Of a DNA stretch of 64,000 bases, positions 16,201 through 23,657 are shown in pieces. Made by a program: the position numbers and the translations under genes. Within the stretch, counting starts at the first letter, position 1. Every line of letters starts with the position of its first letter. A model generated the notes under the pieces. That model was given only the letters and a program-made list of their open reading frames with translations. It ran no database searches and was not told where the DNA came from. Origin of the DNA: a virus; IMG/VR virus record IMGVR_UViG_3300037245_001295, positions 60,741-124,740 of that record; one strand, written 5' to 3'.

Positions 16201-16728
16201 ATGAAGTACCCAATGACTGATAACCGCGAGATCGACATAGATGACAGACCCCACGAGCCGACCGACAATGCCTTGGTTATGACGCACGGCCTACCTCGTT
16301 CGGGGAAGTCTACGTGGTCGCGAACACACGTCGGCCCAATCGTCTGCCCCGACTCCATCCGACTGGCGAAGACTGGGAAGCGATGGTTCGGCCCAATTGA
16401 GCATGAGGTGTGGGCCACGGCTCGGACGATGGTTCGCGCCCTCTTCCTATCCGGTCACAAGACCGTGATATTGGACTCTACAACCGGCACCCGCTCACAG
16501 CGGGATATGTTCCTGCCCTCCCCAGACGTGCCGTGGCGTAGGTACCTAAAGGTGGTACCCACTACGAGGGGTACGTGCATCCTCAGGGCTTTGAGCGGAC
16601 CTTACCCCGAATTGGTCGAGGTGATTAACTACATGGCCGACAACTGGGAGCCCGTACAGCCTGAGGAAGAAATTATCACGCAATGGGGTGGAAATTTGGC
16701 GAAACCGCTTGACTTTATGAAACCGTAG
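16201..16728 (+). CDS. P-loop kinase, polynucleotide-kinase-like
   Basis: A protein of about 175 residues with a Walker A GLPRSGKST at residues 30-38 and a downstream ILDSTTGTRSQRD region similar to the lid and acceptor part of T4 polynucleotide 5'-kinase. There is no phosphatase domain. It may phosphorylate 5' ends of RNA or DNA before ligation by the RNA ligase at 10737. I prefer ATG 16201, preceded by GGAGCGAACA, to the in-frame ATG at 16180. The promoter at 16709 lies within its last codons. Confidence 0.8.
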   Translation: MKYPMTDNREIDIDDRPHEPTDNALVMTHGLPRSGKSTWSRTHVGPIVCPDSIRLAKTGKRWFGPIEHEVWATARTMVRALFLSGHKTVILDSTTGTRSQRDMFLPSPDVPWRRYLKVVPTTRGTCILRALSGPYPELVEVINYMADNWEPVQPEEEIITQWGGNLAKPLDFMKP

Positions 16729-16736
16729 TGTATACT
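16709..16736 (+). promoter_or_regulatory. Sigma-70-type promoter, TTGACT-16-TATACT
   Basis: TTGACT at 16709-16714 and TATACT at 16731-16736, spacer 16, followed by TTGTAATAGAG, the full form of the repeated promoter. It overlaps the end of the kinase gene and would start transcription near 16743, immediately before the tRNA-like RNA. Confidence 0.82.
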
Positions 16737-16742
16737 TGTAAT

Positions 16743-16880
16743 AGAGGAAGACACGCCCTGTGGACTAATGGTTTAGGTCACGGCAAATGGCATCGCTAAG
16801 GGTTCAAATCCCTGTAACACGGCCTGTGGCGAGTGAGTCCCGGCCGAGGTGCAGCTTCGATACCTGTCAGGGCGTTTTAA
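16743..16880 (+). ncRNA. Tandem tRNA-like RNA with irregular anticodon region
   Basis: Transcribed from the 16709 promoter. Outer strands 16754-16760 and 16868-16874 pair over 7 bases like an acceptor stem. A D-arm-like hairpin (gac/gtc around TAATGGTTTAG) follows the 5' strand at the normal spacing of 2 bases, and a T-arm with TTCGATA sits next to the 3' strand. Inside lies a second T-arm (GGGTTCAAATCCC, 16800-16812) and a second copy of ACACGSCCTGTGG (16751 and 16818). No normal anticodon stem can be drawn: only 18 bases separate the first D and T stems instead of about 23. It ends in TTTT. It may be two fused, decayed tRNAs or a tRNA mimic. Confidence 0.5.
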
Positions 16881-16912
16881 GCACGAGGATTCAGGAGTCG
16901 GAGTATGAACCT

Positions 16913-17338
16913 ATGAAATACCTAGTAGTCAAGTTTTACGACAACGACTTTGGCACCCCTATGCTGGCGGCCTTGGCCCGATTGTGGGGTTACATCGACG
17001 GCAACGACCGGGCGTACTCGCAGCCGCAATACATGAATGTTACGCAGGTCTTCGAGAAACTTCTTGAGTGCGGAGCCTTTCAGCCGATGCTGCTGCGGCT
17101 GTTCGTATTGGAGAATCTGTGCAGCGACGTAGAGGGTAAGACTCGCGGCCTGCATAACTGGCACGAGTGGTCTGCGGAAAAGGCAATGATTGACAAGCCC
17201 AGTCACCTTGAGCCCGACACCTACCTCTCCTGCGACGTTGCCATTTATGGGCAATACGAAAACATACCCGACATTGATTGGGCGAACGGTGAATGTGCGT
17301 ACCTCAACCTAACAACTGGCGAAGTGGGGACTTTCTAA
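16913..17338 (+). CDS. Hypothetical protein downstream of the tRNA-like RNA
   Basis: A 141-residue protein beginning MKYLVVKFYDNDFG. The start was chosen because GGAG lies 9 bases upstream; the open frame extends further left but there runs through the structured RNA. The middle is helical and the end rich in Asp, Tyr and Trp. No family recognised. TAATG couples it to the next gene. Confidence 0.72.
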   Translation: MKYLVVKFYDNDFGTPMLAALARLWGYIDGNDRAYSQPQYMNVTQVFEKLLECGAFQPMLLRLFVLENLCSDVEGKTRGLHNWHEWSAEKAMIDKPSHLEPDTYLSCDVAIYGQYENIPDIDWANGECAYLNLTTGEVGTF

Positions 17339-17808
17339 TGATGAAAGCTGAACGAGAACGTATCGCCGTAATAGCCCGACGAATCGACATTCTGAATGAC
17401 GAGGGGAACAAGAAATTAAAATACGCCTACACCCTTGTATCCCTACAGACTAAGCTGTGCGCAGAGGTCATCACAGGCGAGCGGTTGCTGGCCGGAAAGT
17501 GGCGGTCCATCCCGGACAATCACGTTGTTCGACTTGTGGCCACTTGGTTCGACTACCAGCGAATACGTGAGTTGGTAAAGCCTCTGCTTATTTATGACGA
17601 CATAAAGCTGACGGTGGTTGAGGGCGTGACCCTGAGTGTCGGGGATGACTCGCTGACCCTGTGGCTTACGGTTGAAACTGCTGCCCAGTTCATCCTGGAG
17701 AATGGAATTACACTTGACATGGCCTCCGTATTTGAGAACCGGGACAAGCTGGCGACAAGGCTCGAAGAGACGAACGCCATGATCGCCGCACTGGGAGAGA
17801 CACCATGA
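17338..17808 (+). CDS. Hypothetical protein
   Basis: A 156-residue protein with a basic helical N-terminus and a beta-like C-terminal half. No Cys cluster or known motif. It starts in the previous stop (TAATG) and ends in ATGA with the next start, so it is inside a coupled run of small genes of unknown role. Confidence 0.72.
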   Translation: MMKAERERIAVIARRIDILNDEGNKKLKYAYTLVSLQTKLCAEVITGERLLAGKWRSIPDNHVVRLVATWFDYQRIRELVKPLLIYDDIKLTVVEGVTLSVGDDSLTLWLTVETAAQFILENGITLDMASVFENRDKLATRLEETNAMIAALGETP

Positions 17809-18101
17809 TAGAAGCACTGAGAACATTGGCAAACATCACTGACTACTCGGACGCCGAGCTTGCGAGCCTTGTCGAGACGTTCGGGCGTGTGTGTTCCCTG
17901 CACCAGCTTACCGTACCGGTCACGTCGGTGATCGACGCCCGCCGAGAGTTGGAGCGGGTGAAAGACCCCGGCGATTCCGCTGTGTCGGCTGCCAACATCG
18001 TCGCCTGTGCCGAGGCATTGGTGGCCGTTGGCGGCGTAGGACCGGAGTTCATGGCGTTGGACCGGGCACTTGACAACATGCGAGGACACCGGAGAGTATG
18101 A
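17805..18101 (+). CDS. Hypothetical helical protein
   Basis: A 98-residue protein, Ala- and Val-rich and helical in composition, starting in the previous TGA. It contains no recognised motif. It ends at a TGA overlapping the next gene's start region. Confidence 0.7.
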   Translation: MIEALRTLANITDYSDAELASLVETFGRVCSLHQLTVPVTSVIDARRELERVKDPGDSAVSAANIVACAEALVAVGGVGPEFMALDRALDNMRGHRRV

Positions 18102-18616
18102 TGTACCGTTTCGTTCGATGTATACCGAACCCACGATGCCCTGATACACAGGGTTGGTATTTGGTCCTGAAGCCGGGTGATCTTGCGACATTTATGGAAC
18201 TCCATCTGGGGATCGCAAACTTCTACTTTTGTAAGTTTGGTACTGGTGGTTCAGGGACGAAATCTGGACCGGATTTGGGCGTGCCTAGAAACCCAATCCG
18301 GCTTGCAGAATTGTGGCTCGAAACTGTTGAGAAACATCGGGCCGCCGGCACCACGCTTGTAGTAAATTCGTGCGGCGGTATGCTGCCTTTGGACAGTGTA
18401 GAAGTTATCACTGAGGCTGAGTCTGAGAAGATGTACTGGCCTCGTGAGAGAGGGGGCTTTGAGGAGATCACGATTTCCCGGTGGTCGCAAGCGAGTCATT
18501 ACTACCTGTCAAGTGACGCGGGCCGTATTTTCGTGCCGCCCAAGTATGCTCGCTACGAAGATGCCCGCCGGGTGGCCGAGATGTACACTGACAAAATCAA
18601 TGATAAAGGTTGTTAA
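18101..18616 (+). CDS. Hypothetical protein
   Basis: A protein of about 171 residues, aromatic-rich in its first half (RFVRCIPNPRCPDTQGWYLV) and with a helical acidic middle. ATG 18101 has better spacing from GGAG than ATG 18098. No family recognised. Confidence 0.7.
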   Translation: MYRFVRCIPNPRCPDTQGWYLVLKPGDLATFMELHLGIANFYFCKFGTGGSGTKSGPDLGVPRNPIRLAELWLETVEKHRAAGTTLVVNSCGGMLPLDSVEVITEAESEKMYWPRERGGFEEITISRWSQASHYYLSSDAGRIFVPPKYARYEDARRVAEMYTDKINDKGC

Positions 18617-18617
18617 G

Positions 18618-18812
18618 ATGGACGATGCAGAATTCCGAGAGTTTCAAGAAGATTTGCAGCTACACCCATACTGCGACCGCCGACTCGCGGCTGAGGCGAT
18701 AATTGCCAGAATTCCTCAGTTGCTTGAAGCTGAAGCCATCCTCCATGCGTTGTATGCGGCCGGGGTGGACAACTGGGAAGGGTACGCCTTTGCTTTGGAC
18801 GAGGTGGAATAA
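18618..18812 (+). CDS. Small acidic hypothetical protein
   Basis: A 64-residue acidic helical protein, MDDAEFREFQED at the start. AAAGG precedes its ATG. Its TAA touches the first base of the tRNA-Asn gene, so gene and tRNA are on one transcript and the tRNA must be cut out. Confidence 0.72.
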   Translation: MDDAEFREFQEDLQLHPYCDRRLAAEAIIARIPQLLEAEAILHALYAAGVDNWEGYAFALDEVE

Positions 18813-18886
18813 TCCAGGGTAGCTCAATTGGAGAGAGCGCCCGCCTGTTAAGCGGGATGTTGCAGGTTCGAGTCCTGCCCCTGGAG
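18813..18886 (+). tRNA. tRNA-Asn (GTT)
   Basis: A complete 74-base cloverleaf: acceptor tccaggg/ccctgga, D arm gctc/gagc, anticodon stem cccgc/gcggg with loop CTGTTAA (anticodon GTT), five-base variable loop and T arm with TTCGAGT. CCA is not encoded. It directly follows the preceding coding stop. Confidence 0.96.
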
Positions 18887-18889
18887 CTT

Positions 18890-18961
18890 GCTACTGTGGC
18901 AGAATGGTTATGCACCTGATTTGTAATCAGGATTATGTGAGTTCGACTCTCACCGGTAGCT
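18890..18961 (+). tRNA. tRNA-Thr (TGT)
   Basis: A complete 72-base cloverleaf: acceptor gctactg/cggtagc, D arm with AATGGTTA, anticodon stem cctga/tcagg with loop TTTGTAA (anticodon TGT, reads ACA), and T arm gtgag/ctcac with TTCGACT. It lies 3 bases after tRNA-Asn. CCA is not encoded. Confidence 0.96.
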
Positions 18962-18981
18962 CTTAACCTTGGAGAACTGAC

Positions 18982-19179
18982 ATGATACGCGGAACTTACG
19001 TTGGCGACGACCCAAACTTGAGGGGCAAGCTCGCCCTCCTGATGTACAAAGGTGGCGGCGTGCTGGCTCAGTTCGATGACCGAACAATCCCCGGCGGGCT
19101 CGCTTACGGATGGCATCAGTTTGAGCGGGCCGACTTCACCGTTGCCGGCAGCCCTTTTGAAGCACCGACGAAAGGTTAG
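18982..19179 (+). CDS. Small hypothetical protein
   Basis: A 65-residue beta-rich protein with several Gly residues, resembling a small SH3-like or OB-like barrel in composition, though this is only impression. A GGAGA ribosome site precedes the ATG 20 bases after tRNA-Thr. Function unknown. Confidence 0.7.
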   Translation: MIRGTYVGDDPNLRGKLALLMYKGGGVLAQFDDRTIPGGLAYGWHQFERADFTVAGSPFEAPTKG

Positions 19180-19181
19180 TG

Positions 19182-19520
19182 ATGAAACGACTTGACCCGA
19201 GGTTCATTGAAGCGTTCTCCATCAAGACCACGCATCTGATGAAGGCCATCCGTCACATTCAGACGCTTGAGGATCACCTGCCTGATGGATTCCCCGAGCC
19301 TTCTGAGATCGACCTGACGAAGCGTCCTTATGATCTTGAGGTGCTTTGGGAGGCACAGGACATGAAACACGCATGGAAACTACGTACGATTATTAAGGAC
19401 ATGCTTGAGTGCGACGGCAAGTGGCATACACACACCGGCGAACTTGTGTGCCGGTCGCGAGTTAACGTCGGCGGTAAAGCCAGCCTGAATCTTATCATGC
19501 GTATCGAGGTGCTAAAATAG
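19182..19520 (+). CDS. Hypothetical protein
   Basis: A 112-residue basic, helical protein. ATG 19182 has an AAAGG site overlapping the previous stop. The TAG stop codon lies inside the 5' strand of the structured RNA at 19518-19591, so translation and RNA folding could affect each other. No family recognised. Confidence 0.7.
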   Translation: MKRLDPRFIEAFSIKTTHLMKAIRHIQTLEDHLPDGFPEPSEIDLTKRPYDLEVLWEAQDMKHAWKLRTIIKDMLECDGKWHTHTGELVCRSRVNVGGKASLNLIMRIEVLK

Positions 19521-19591
19521 CTCCGGGAGGAGAGTCTTGCCGGTCTGGCAGCGGCGTCATCTGCCGCTATAGACTGACGCCCCCGGAGCTA
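19518..19591 (+). ncRNA. Structured RNA with a CAT anticodon-like loop and no T arm
   Basis: A perfect 10-base outer stem (19518-19527 with 19582-19591) closes a junction. Inside, AGTCT (19532-19536) and AGACT (19571-19575) pair and enclose two hairpins: tgcc-ggtct-ggca and gcggc-gtcatct-gccgc. The second has a 5-6 base stem and a 7-base loop with T at position 33 and CAT in the anticodon place, like tRNA-Met/Ile2. No TTCRA T-loop is present. There is no T-run, so it is not a simple terminator. It might be a tRNA mimic, a leader element of the next gene or a processing signal. Confidence 0.55.
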
Positions 19592-19609
19592 CAACATAGA
19601 GGAGAAGAG

Positions 19610-19834
19610 ATGGACGAGAGCCCTTGGAGGCGGTGCGTTGTCTGCGCCCAGTGGATGAACCTGGATTCCCACGAAGACGGCGTCGATTACATGACAATCT
19701 ATGGAACACCTGAACGACGCCGCCGTGTTGATTTGGAAGGCAAGCGCCCGTATGCCAGCGTCAGATGCCTCTGTACGACGTGTATCAAAGCCATAGCGGA
19801 GTTAGCAAATGAAATCGAAGACGCCTCAAACTGA
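19610..19834 (+). CDS. Small protein with two CxxC pairs
   Basis: A 74-residue protein with CVVC near residue 9 and CLCTTC near residue 54, a probable zinc-binding site, and a basic middle. GAGGAGAAG precedes the ATG. It lies directly downstream of the structured RNA and overlaps the next gene by 26 bases. Confidence 0.74.
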   Translation: MDESPWRRCVVCAQWMNLDSHEDGVDYMTIYGTPERRRRVDLEGKRPYASVRCLCTTCIKAIAELANEIEDASN

Positions 19835-20462
19835 ACTCTCTGTGACGCGGGACGGCCGCCCGGTCTTCCGTGGCGACACAGTCTACGTCACGAGCAATGG
19901 TGGCCCTTTCGAGAAGCATGTCATCGCAGAGTGCTACGCGATGAAGATCGTGTACACAACGCCTGACTCTGACGGTTACGAAGGCGCGAAGCTGGCGGTA
20001 GTGTACGCCGAGCCGGATATGTACACCTGGAAGCTGGTGAAAATCCCCCGCTGGACTGCACCTTATTGGGTGAATGATCTCGGTGATTACTGGCTTACCG
20101 GGGGTGTGCGAATACCTAAGCATGTGGAAGACGTGGTATCCGACGTAGGTTTCGGTCAGTTCAGGGATTTGGATCATACGAAGACAGGCCTCTGCGTCAA
20201 GAAGTCAGATGCGGGTTGGCTCAGCCGTGCTGGCAGATTCTACCCGTGCCGGAATGTTGACCACGAGAACTACGCCAGCTTGATTTTTCATTCGTCAGGC
20301 CGTTCAATGGAAAAGAAGGGCTGGATACGAATCTATAGTAAGCGGGAGTGGATCGCGACGAAGAGGCTCAGCCCAGACCAATTTGAGTGGCTCCATAGTC
20401 GCGGCTATGATACCGAAGACTACAGCAGTGACTTGGCACCGCACCTCTTTGAGACGAATTAA
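19809..20462 (+). CDS. Hypothetical protein
   Basis: A 217-residue soluble protein with many Trp, Tyr and Arg residues and a beta-rich N-terminal half. No known domain. It starts inside the preceding gene behind GGAG. The Trp-rich composition is typical of small phage accessory proteins but gives no function. Confidence 0.75.
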   Translation: MKSKTPQTELSVTRDGRPVFRGDTVYVTSNGGPFEKHVIAECYAMKIVYTTPDSDGYEGAKLAVVYAEPDMYTWKLVKIPRWTAPYWVNDLGDYWLTGGVRIPKHVEDVVSDVGFGQFRDLDHTKTGLCVKKSDAGWLSRAGRFYPCRNVDHENYASLIFHSSGRSMEKKGWIRIYSKREWIATKRLSPDQFEWLHSRGYDTEDYSSDLAPHLFETN

Positions 20463-20463
20463 C

Positions 20464-20811
20464 ATGGAACGATGGAAAGTAGCAGATCGCCAGTTTATGG
20501 CAGCCAGAATCGAACCCGGCGTATGTAAATGCACAGAACGCCCCCTCCGATATTCTATACCGGGGTGGGTGCATCTTGTTAGGCTGCCCGCGCCCCGGGT
20601 GGGCGTGCTGCGGCTGCTATTCGGTCACATGTTTCCCGCCACGCTACCGCCCTGGCCTGAGCCAGTAGAAGTGCAATCCAAGGTGTGGCATACCTCCCTA
20701 GTCAAAAGTAAATGCAACTGGTGCAAATACCTGGAAGCAATGGGTGTCACCCAAGTACGGCTTGACTATGATCCGTGCCGCCAAATGTACACCCTCACCC
20801 GAGAGGACTGA
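20464..20811 (+). CDS. Hypothetical protein with C-terminal Cys pair
   Basis: A 115-residue protein. Cys residues near positions 21, 23, 86 and 89 could form a zinc site. The middle is hydrophobic and Pro-rich. The ATG is 2 bases after the previous stop, and the TGA is followed by the next gene at once. Function unknown. Confidence 0.68.
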   Translation: MERWKVADRQFMAARIEPGVCKCTERPLRYSIPGWVHLVRLPAPRVGVLRLLFGHMFPATLPPWPEPVEVQSKVWHTSLVKSKCNWCKYLEAMGVTQVRLDYDPCRQMYTLTRED

Positions 20812-20812
20812 C

Positions 20813-21010
20813 ATGATAGTTGTAACAATCGTCTGTGTAGTTGCTGTCGGCCTGATGCTGGCCATTACCGTCCTAGCGGCCATAACGGCACCCACTTGCC
20901 CCGACTGCGGCGGCGTGCTGATACTCGGTGGGGTGGTTCGCACGTCCAAGAGCTACCGATGTTCACATTGTAAGAAATGGTGGTGGGGTTATCAGATTGA
21001 GAGGCGGTAA
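20813..21010 (+). CDS. Membrane-anchored zinc ribbon
   Basis: A 65-residue protein with one N-terminal membrane segment (residues 2-27) followed by CPDCGG and CSHCKK, a zinc ribbon, and an aromatic end. The ribbon would face the cytoplasm or periplasm depending on topology. Its family is not known. Confidence 0.74.
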   Translation: MIVVTIVCVVAVGLMLAITVLAAITAPTCPDCGGVLILGGVVRTSKSYRCSHCKKWWWGYQIERR

Positions 21011-21012
21011 CT

Positions 21013-21216
21013 ATGTTTAGCTGCAAGACTTGTTATTGGTATATGAATGACGACCTTCCAGACAGTTGTAGGATATGCAAATGTCCGAAGATGTTCTACG
21101 GGTATCGACGTAGGGACGGCGATCAAGCTAGGGATGCGGTTCAAATTGAAGACGATGAGGGTTGGGGCATGATCCCTGGACCAGACTTTGGCTGCATACA
21201 CCACAAGGATAAATGA
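21013..21216 (+). CDS. Cys-rich zinc protein
   Basis: A 67-residue protein with CKTC, CRICKC and CIHH motifs, enough for one or two zinc sites. It is 2 bases after the previous gene and overlaps the next start. Probably nucleic acid or protein binding. Confidence 0.72.
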   Translation: MFSCKTCYWYMNDDLPDSCRICKCPKMFYGYRRRDGDQARDAVQIEDDEGWGMIPGPDFGCIHHKDK

Positions 21217-21728
21217 TGGACATTATAGAATTCGCAATCAAAGACGACCCCAGACACGAGTCGCTGGCCGAGACGGTGAAACGTCTAGCGCGAGGTGAAG
21301 TGCCACCACCGATGCCGAAGTCGGTGGAGTGGTCGCCAAGGCCCTTCGACATGCGGTTCATCGACAATCTGACCCGCGAGGAGTGTCAGACCGTGTATGA
21401 GCGTCTCCTGGAGCGTGGTAAGCAACTCCGCACGGCAGACCCGTTGGTCTACGGCGTGAAGCGTACTTGGAAAAGCGTCACTCGCTACCATACGCGGGTC
21501 AAAGGAATGGGCTGGCGTCAACTACTGGCATCCGACTTGGAACATGGTGCCTTGTGGCTTACTGCGATCCGCTCGGTGGCTGAGGACAACGCAAAGGCAA
21601 TGGGGAAAGACCGTAGCTGCGTCTTGAAAGATGCCGTATGGGAGGTCTTTGAGATTCCCAAAGTCGAAGCCGTCAAGCTGCCGTGTTACAAATGTCACTA
21701 CGGAAAGAGATCGGAGTTTGTAGGGTGA
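21216..21728 (+). CDS. Hypothetical protein with C-terminal CxxC
   Basis: A protein of about 170 residues, basic and helical, with a C-terminal CYKCHYGKR that may be half of a zinc site. ATG 21213 and 21216 are both possible; 21216 is better spaced from AAGGA. It is the last gene before the 21738 promoter. Confidence 0.72.
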   Translation: MDIIEFAIKDDPRHESLAETVKRLARGEVPPPMPKSVEWSPRPFDMRFIDNLTREECQTVYERLLERGKQLRTADPLVYGVKRTWKSVTRYHTRVKGMGWRQLLASDLEHGALWLTAIRSVAEDNAKAMGKDRSCVLKDAVWEVFEIPKVEAVKLPCYKCHYGKRSEFVG

Positions 21729-21737
21729 GAAAACCAC

Positions 21738-21765
21738 TTGACTTTCTCCAGAAGTGTGTTATACT
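21738..21765 (+). promoter_or_regulatory. Sigma-70-type promoter, TTGACT-16-TATACT
   Basis: TTGACT at 21738-21743 and TATACT at 21760-21765, spacer 16, preceded by the usual TTGACTTT(C/T) context. The downstream box is TTCATATAG, a variant. AGGAGG and the ATG at 21783 follow directly. Confidence 0.82.
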
Positions 21766-21782
21766 TCATATAGGAGGCCCTA

Positions 21783-22052
21783 ATGATTACCAAAGCAGAT
21801 AGAGAACTGTACCCACACCACACTGATGGGGCCATTCTAGGCCTAAAGCTCGTCGGCGGCCTTACCGACGATGCCCTGCAACTATGGTGCGAGGACGCAA
21901 CCACACAACACCCTATCTTCCTGGCCTTGATGACGCTTATGACAGCCGGGGACCATGTCACTAATACCAATTGGCTGCGGGCTCGATTGGCTTATGAAGC
22001 CTATGACCGTGGCATGATTGATGAGTTTGAAGTTGACAGGTTAGCAGCATGA
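21783..22052 (+). CDS. Hypothetical helical protein, first gene of a transcript
   Basis: An 89-residue helical, acidic protein with a strong AGGAGG ribosome site right behind the 21738 promoter. The composition is Leu/Ala/Thr rich without motifs. It ends in ATGA with the next gene. Confidence 0.76.
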   Translation: MITKADRELYPHHTDGAILGLKLVGGLTDDALQLWCEDATTQHPIFLALMTLMTAGDHVTNTNWLRARLAYEAYDRGMIDEFEVDRLAA

Positions 22053-22702
22053 GACTATTGCGACCATTCACTGGCACAGGCGCGGTGTTCTTCCCGGAAG
22101 GCCCACCACCCAACGGCACTTGCGAATTCACTACGGAGGCGTGTCGCAAGCATTGCTATGTCAACGATCAAAGTGACTTCGATGAAGAAGTGAGGATTCC
22201 TACCTGGGTGAAGCGGGAAGTCTACGACCATATTATCAACCTCCCCATCAGAAAAGTTTGTCGAAGGTTGTGTCGCGATCTAGTTGGATTGCAGACACCT
22301 ATCCTGCACTGGTTTGCGTCAGGCGATTGCCCTTCAAAAGATGTTGGACGGATTTCGGCCATTATCGAATCCATGCCGCCCGACGTTGTCCAGATGGGTT
22401 TCACGAGGAATATCGAACTATGGGAGCGGCACAAGGACATCTTTGCGTTGACATTGGAGAGATTGGGCGTAGCACCTGATCCTCACGCGATGTACTCCTG
22501 CCCAAACTACGAGAAGGAAGTATCAGTCATGTGGTGCCCCAGCTACGATGTTAGGGGCGGGTTTTGCGGCCCTATCCTGTGTAGGGATGCAAGTCGCACA
22601 CACCCTGAACTTACTCACTATATTAACTGCCGAACCTGCCACCGATTGAAGACCGGTTGCTTTGATAGGAGAACGGATGAAACTACACAGTCTGAAGCAT
22701 GA
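22049..22702 (+). CDS. GP88-like Cys-rich phage protein
   Basis: A 217-residue protein. An early Cys cluster (TCEF..EACRKHCY), then HWFASGDCPSKD and VVQMGFTRN resemble the GP88 family of phage proteins, whose members have a Cys cluster followed by GD and FTR motifs. More Cys residues near the end (CGPILC, CRTCHRLKTGC) could bind an iron-sulfur cluster or zinc. The biochemical role of GP88 proteins is not known. Confidence 0.65.
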   Translation: MRLLRPFTGTGAVFFPEGPPPNGTCEFTTEACRKHCYVNDQSDFDEEVRIPTWVKREVYDHIINLPIRKVCRRLCRDLVGLQTPILHWFASGDCPSKDVGRISAIIESMPPDVVQMGFTRNIELWERHKDIFALTLERLGVAPDPHAMYSCPNYEKEVSVMWCPSYDVRGGFCGPILCRDASRTHPELTHYINCRTCHRLKTGCFDRRTDETTQSEA

Positions 22703-22763
22703 TTGGTTCCTGTGGGTGTTGGCGGCACTCGCCACCCTTCTCGTAATTGGAGCAACACAATGA
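22677..22763 (+). CDS. Single-pass membrane microprotein, 28 residues
   Basis: A short frame starting MKLHSLKHDW followed by a hydrophobic helix (residues 10-26). AGGAGAACGG lies right in front of the ATG, and the gene overlaps both neighbours (26 bases before; ATGA with the following ATG). The good ribosome site and positive-inside start support a real gene; no relative is known to me. Confidence 0.6.
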   Translation: MKLHSLKHDWFLWVLAALATLLVIGATQ

Positions 22764-22930
22764 GCGTCCGTGCTAATCTGGAAAAAGCAAGTAGTGAACT
22801 TGCGAAAGTCATTGGCATCATCAGCAAGCTATCCGACGCCACCTTGGTAGGCATGATAGGTGATGAAGAAGCCTGGGAAATACGCTGTCAGATGTCAGCC
22901 CTCTTAGCTGACTTGGAGGATGAGGTATGA
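22760..22930 (+). CDS. Small helical hypothetical protein
   Basis: A 56-residue amphipathic helical protein (MSVRANLEKASSELAK at the start). It starts in the stop of the membrane microprotein. No motifs. Confidence 0.68.
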   Translation: MSVRANLEKASSELAKVIGIISKLSDATLVGMIGDEEAWEIRCQMSALLADLEDEV

Positions 22931-23382
22931 ACATGTTCCCAGCCGTAATGCTACTGAGTTCGCTATTCAGCATCCACCCCATCCTGGAGGCTGGTAAGAA
23001 GTTCGACCCCCGCTGTGACATGCTCAAGTATGGGATCACTGACGGTTACCTAACTGGTATGGCTGAATCGCACGCCCGCAGCATGGCCACACGCCAGCAT
23101 CAGGACCACAACGGGTGGGAGCGTCGTTACCACAACATCCATGACAAGTTCCGACGCGGTCCCCTGCCCAAAGACCTGGGGAAGGTCAGCGAAATCTGCG
23201 CCGAGTCCTGGCCGGGCGACGACGCGAAGACGGCCGCCGCCGGCTGTTGGAAGGACTGGAAGACGAGCCCCGGCCATTGGTCCACTGCGGCCGGTAGGCC
23301 CACTCGCTTCGGGGTCGCGATGGCCCGGGGCAAGAATGGGATTTACTACATCTGCATCATCGCCGTATGGGAGCGACCATGA
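22927..23382 (+). CDS. Secreted CAP/SCP-like protein
   Basis: A 151-residue protein. The first 21 residues form a hydrophobic export signal. The rest contains a pattern like CAP (SCP/PR1) domains: ICAESWPGDDAKTAA, then WKTSPGHWSTAAG and FGVAMARG.NGIYYICIIA, comparable to the SPGHR and FGVG motifs, with several His residues that could bind metal. It should be exported to the periplasm or outside. CAP proteins in phages are rare; the role is open. Confidence 0.6.
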   Translation: MNMFPAVMLLSSLFSIHPILEAGKKFDPRCDMLKYGITDGYLTGMAESHARSMATRQHQDHNGWERRYHNIHDKFRRGPLPKDLGKVSEICAESWPGDDAKTAAAGCWKDWKTSPGHWSTAAGRPTRFGVAMARGKNGIYYICIIAVWERP

Positions 23383-23657
23383 AACTAAACGCCTGGATTG
23401 AGGCACTGCCCCCTGCTGACAAGGCACGACTGGCAGAGGCACTGAACAAAGACCCCGTCGCCGCTTTGAAAGCCTACAAGGCTTATGCAGGTGCAGAGGC
23501 TCTGAAAGTGCTTCGTGAACTTTTCGATGTACACCCGCTAAGCGATTTCATCTACACGATTCGTGAGTGTGAAGGCAAAGGCTGGGAAGGTCCGCTCGTG
23601 AAGCGATGGGCTGCGGCGTTGGCGCGGGCGGACGCACTCATTGAGGAGAAACCATGA
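23379..23657 (+). CDS. Hypothetical helical protein
   Basis: A 92-residue Ala-rich helical protein. Its ATG overlaps the previous TGA. Lys/Ala-rich repeats of helices in the first half suggest an all-alpha fold. Function unknown. Confidence 0.72.
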   Translation: MKLNAWIEALPPADKARLAEALNKDPVAALKAYKAYAGAEALKVLRELFDVHPLSDFIYTIRECEGKGWEGPLVKRWAAALARADALIEEKP

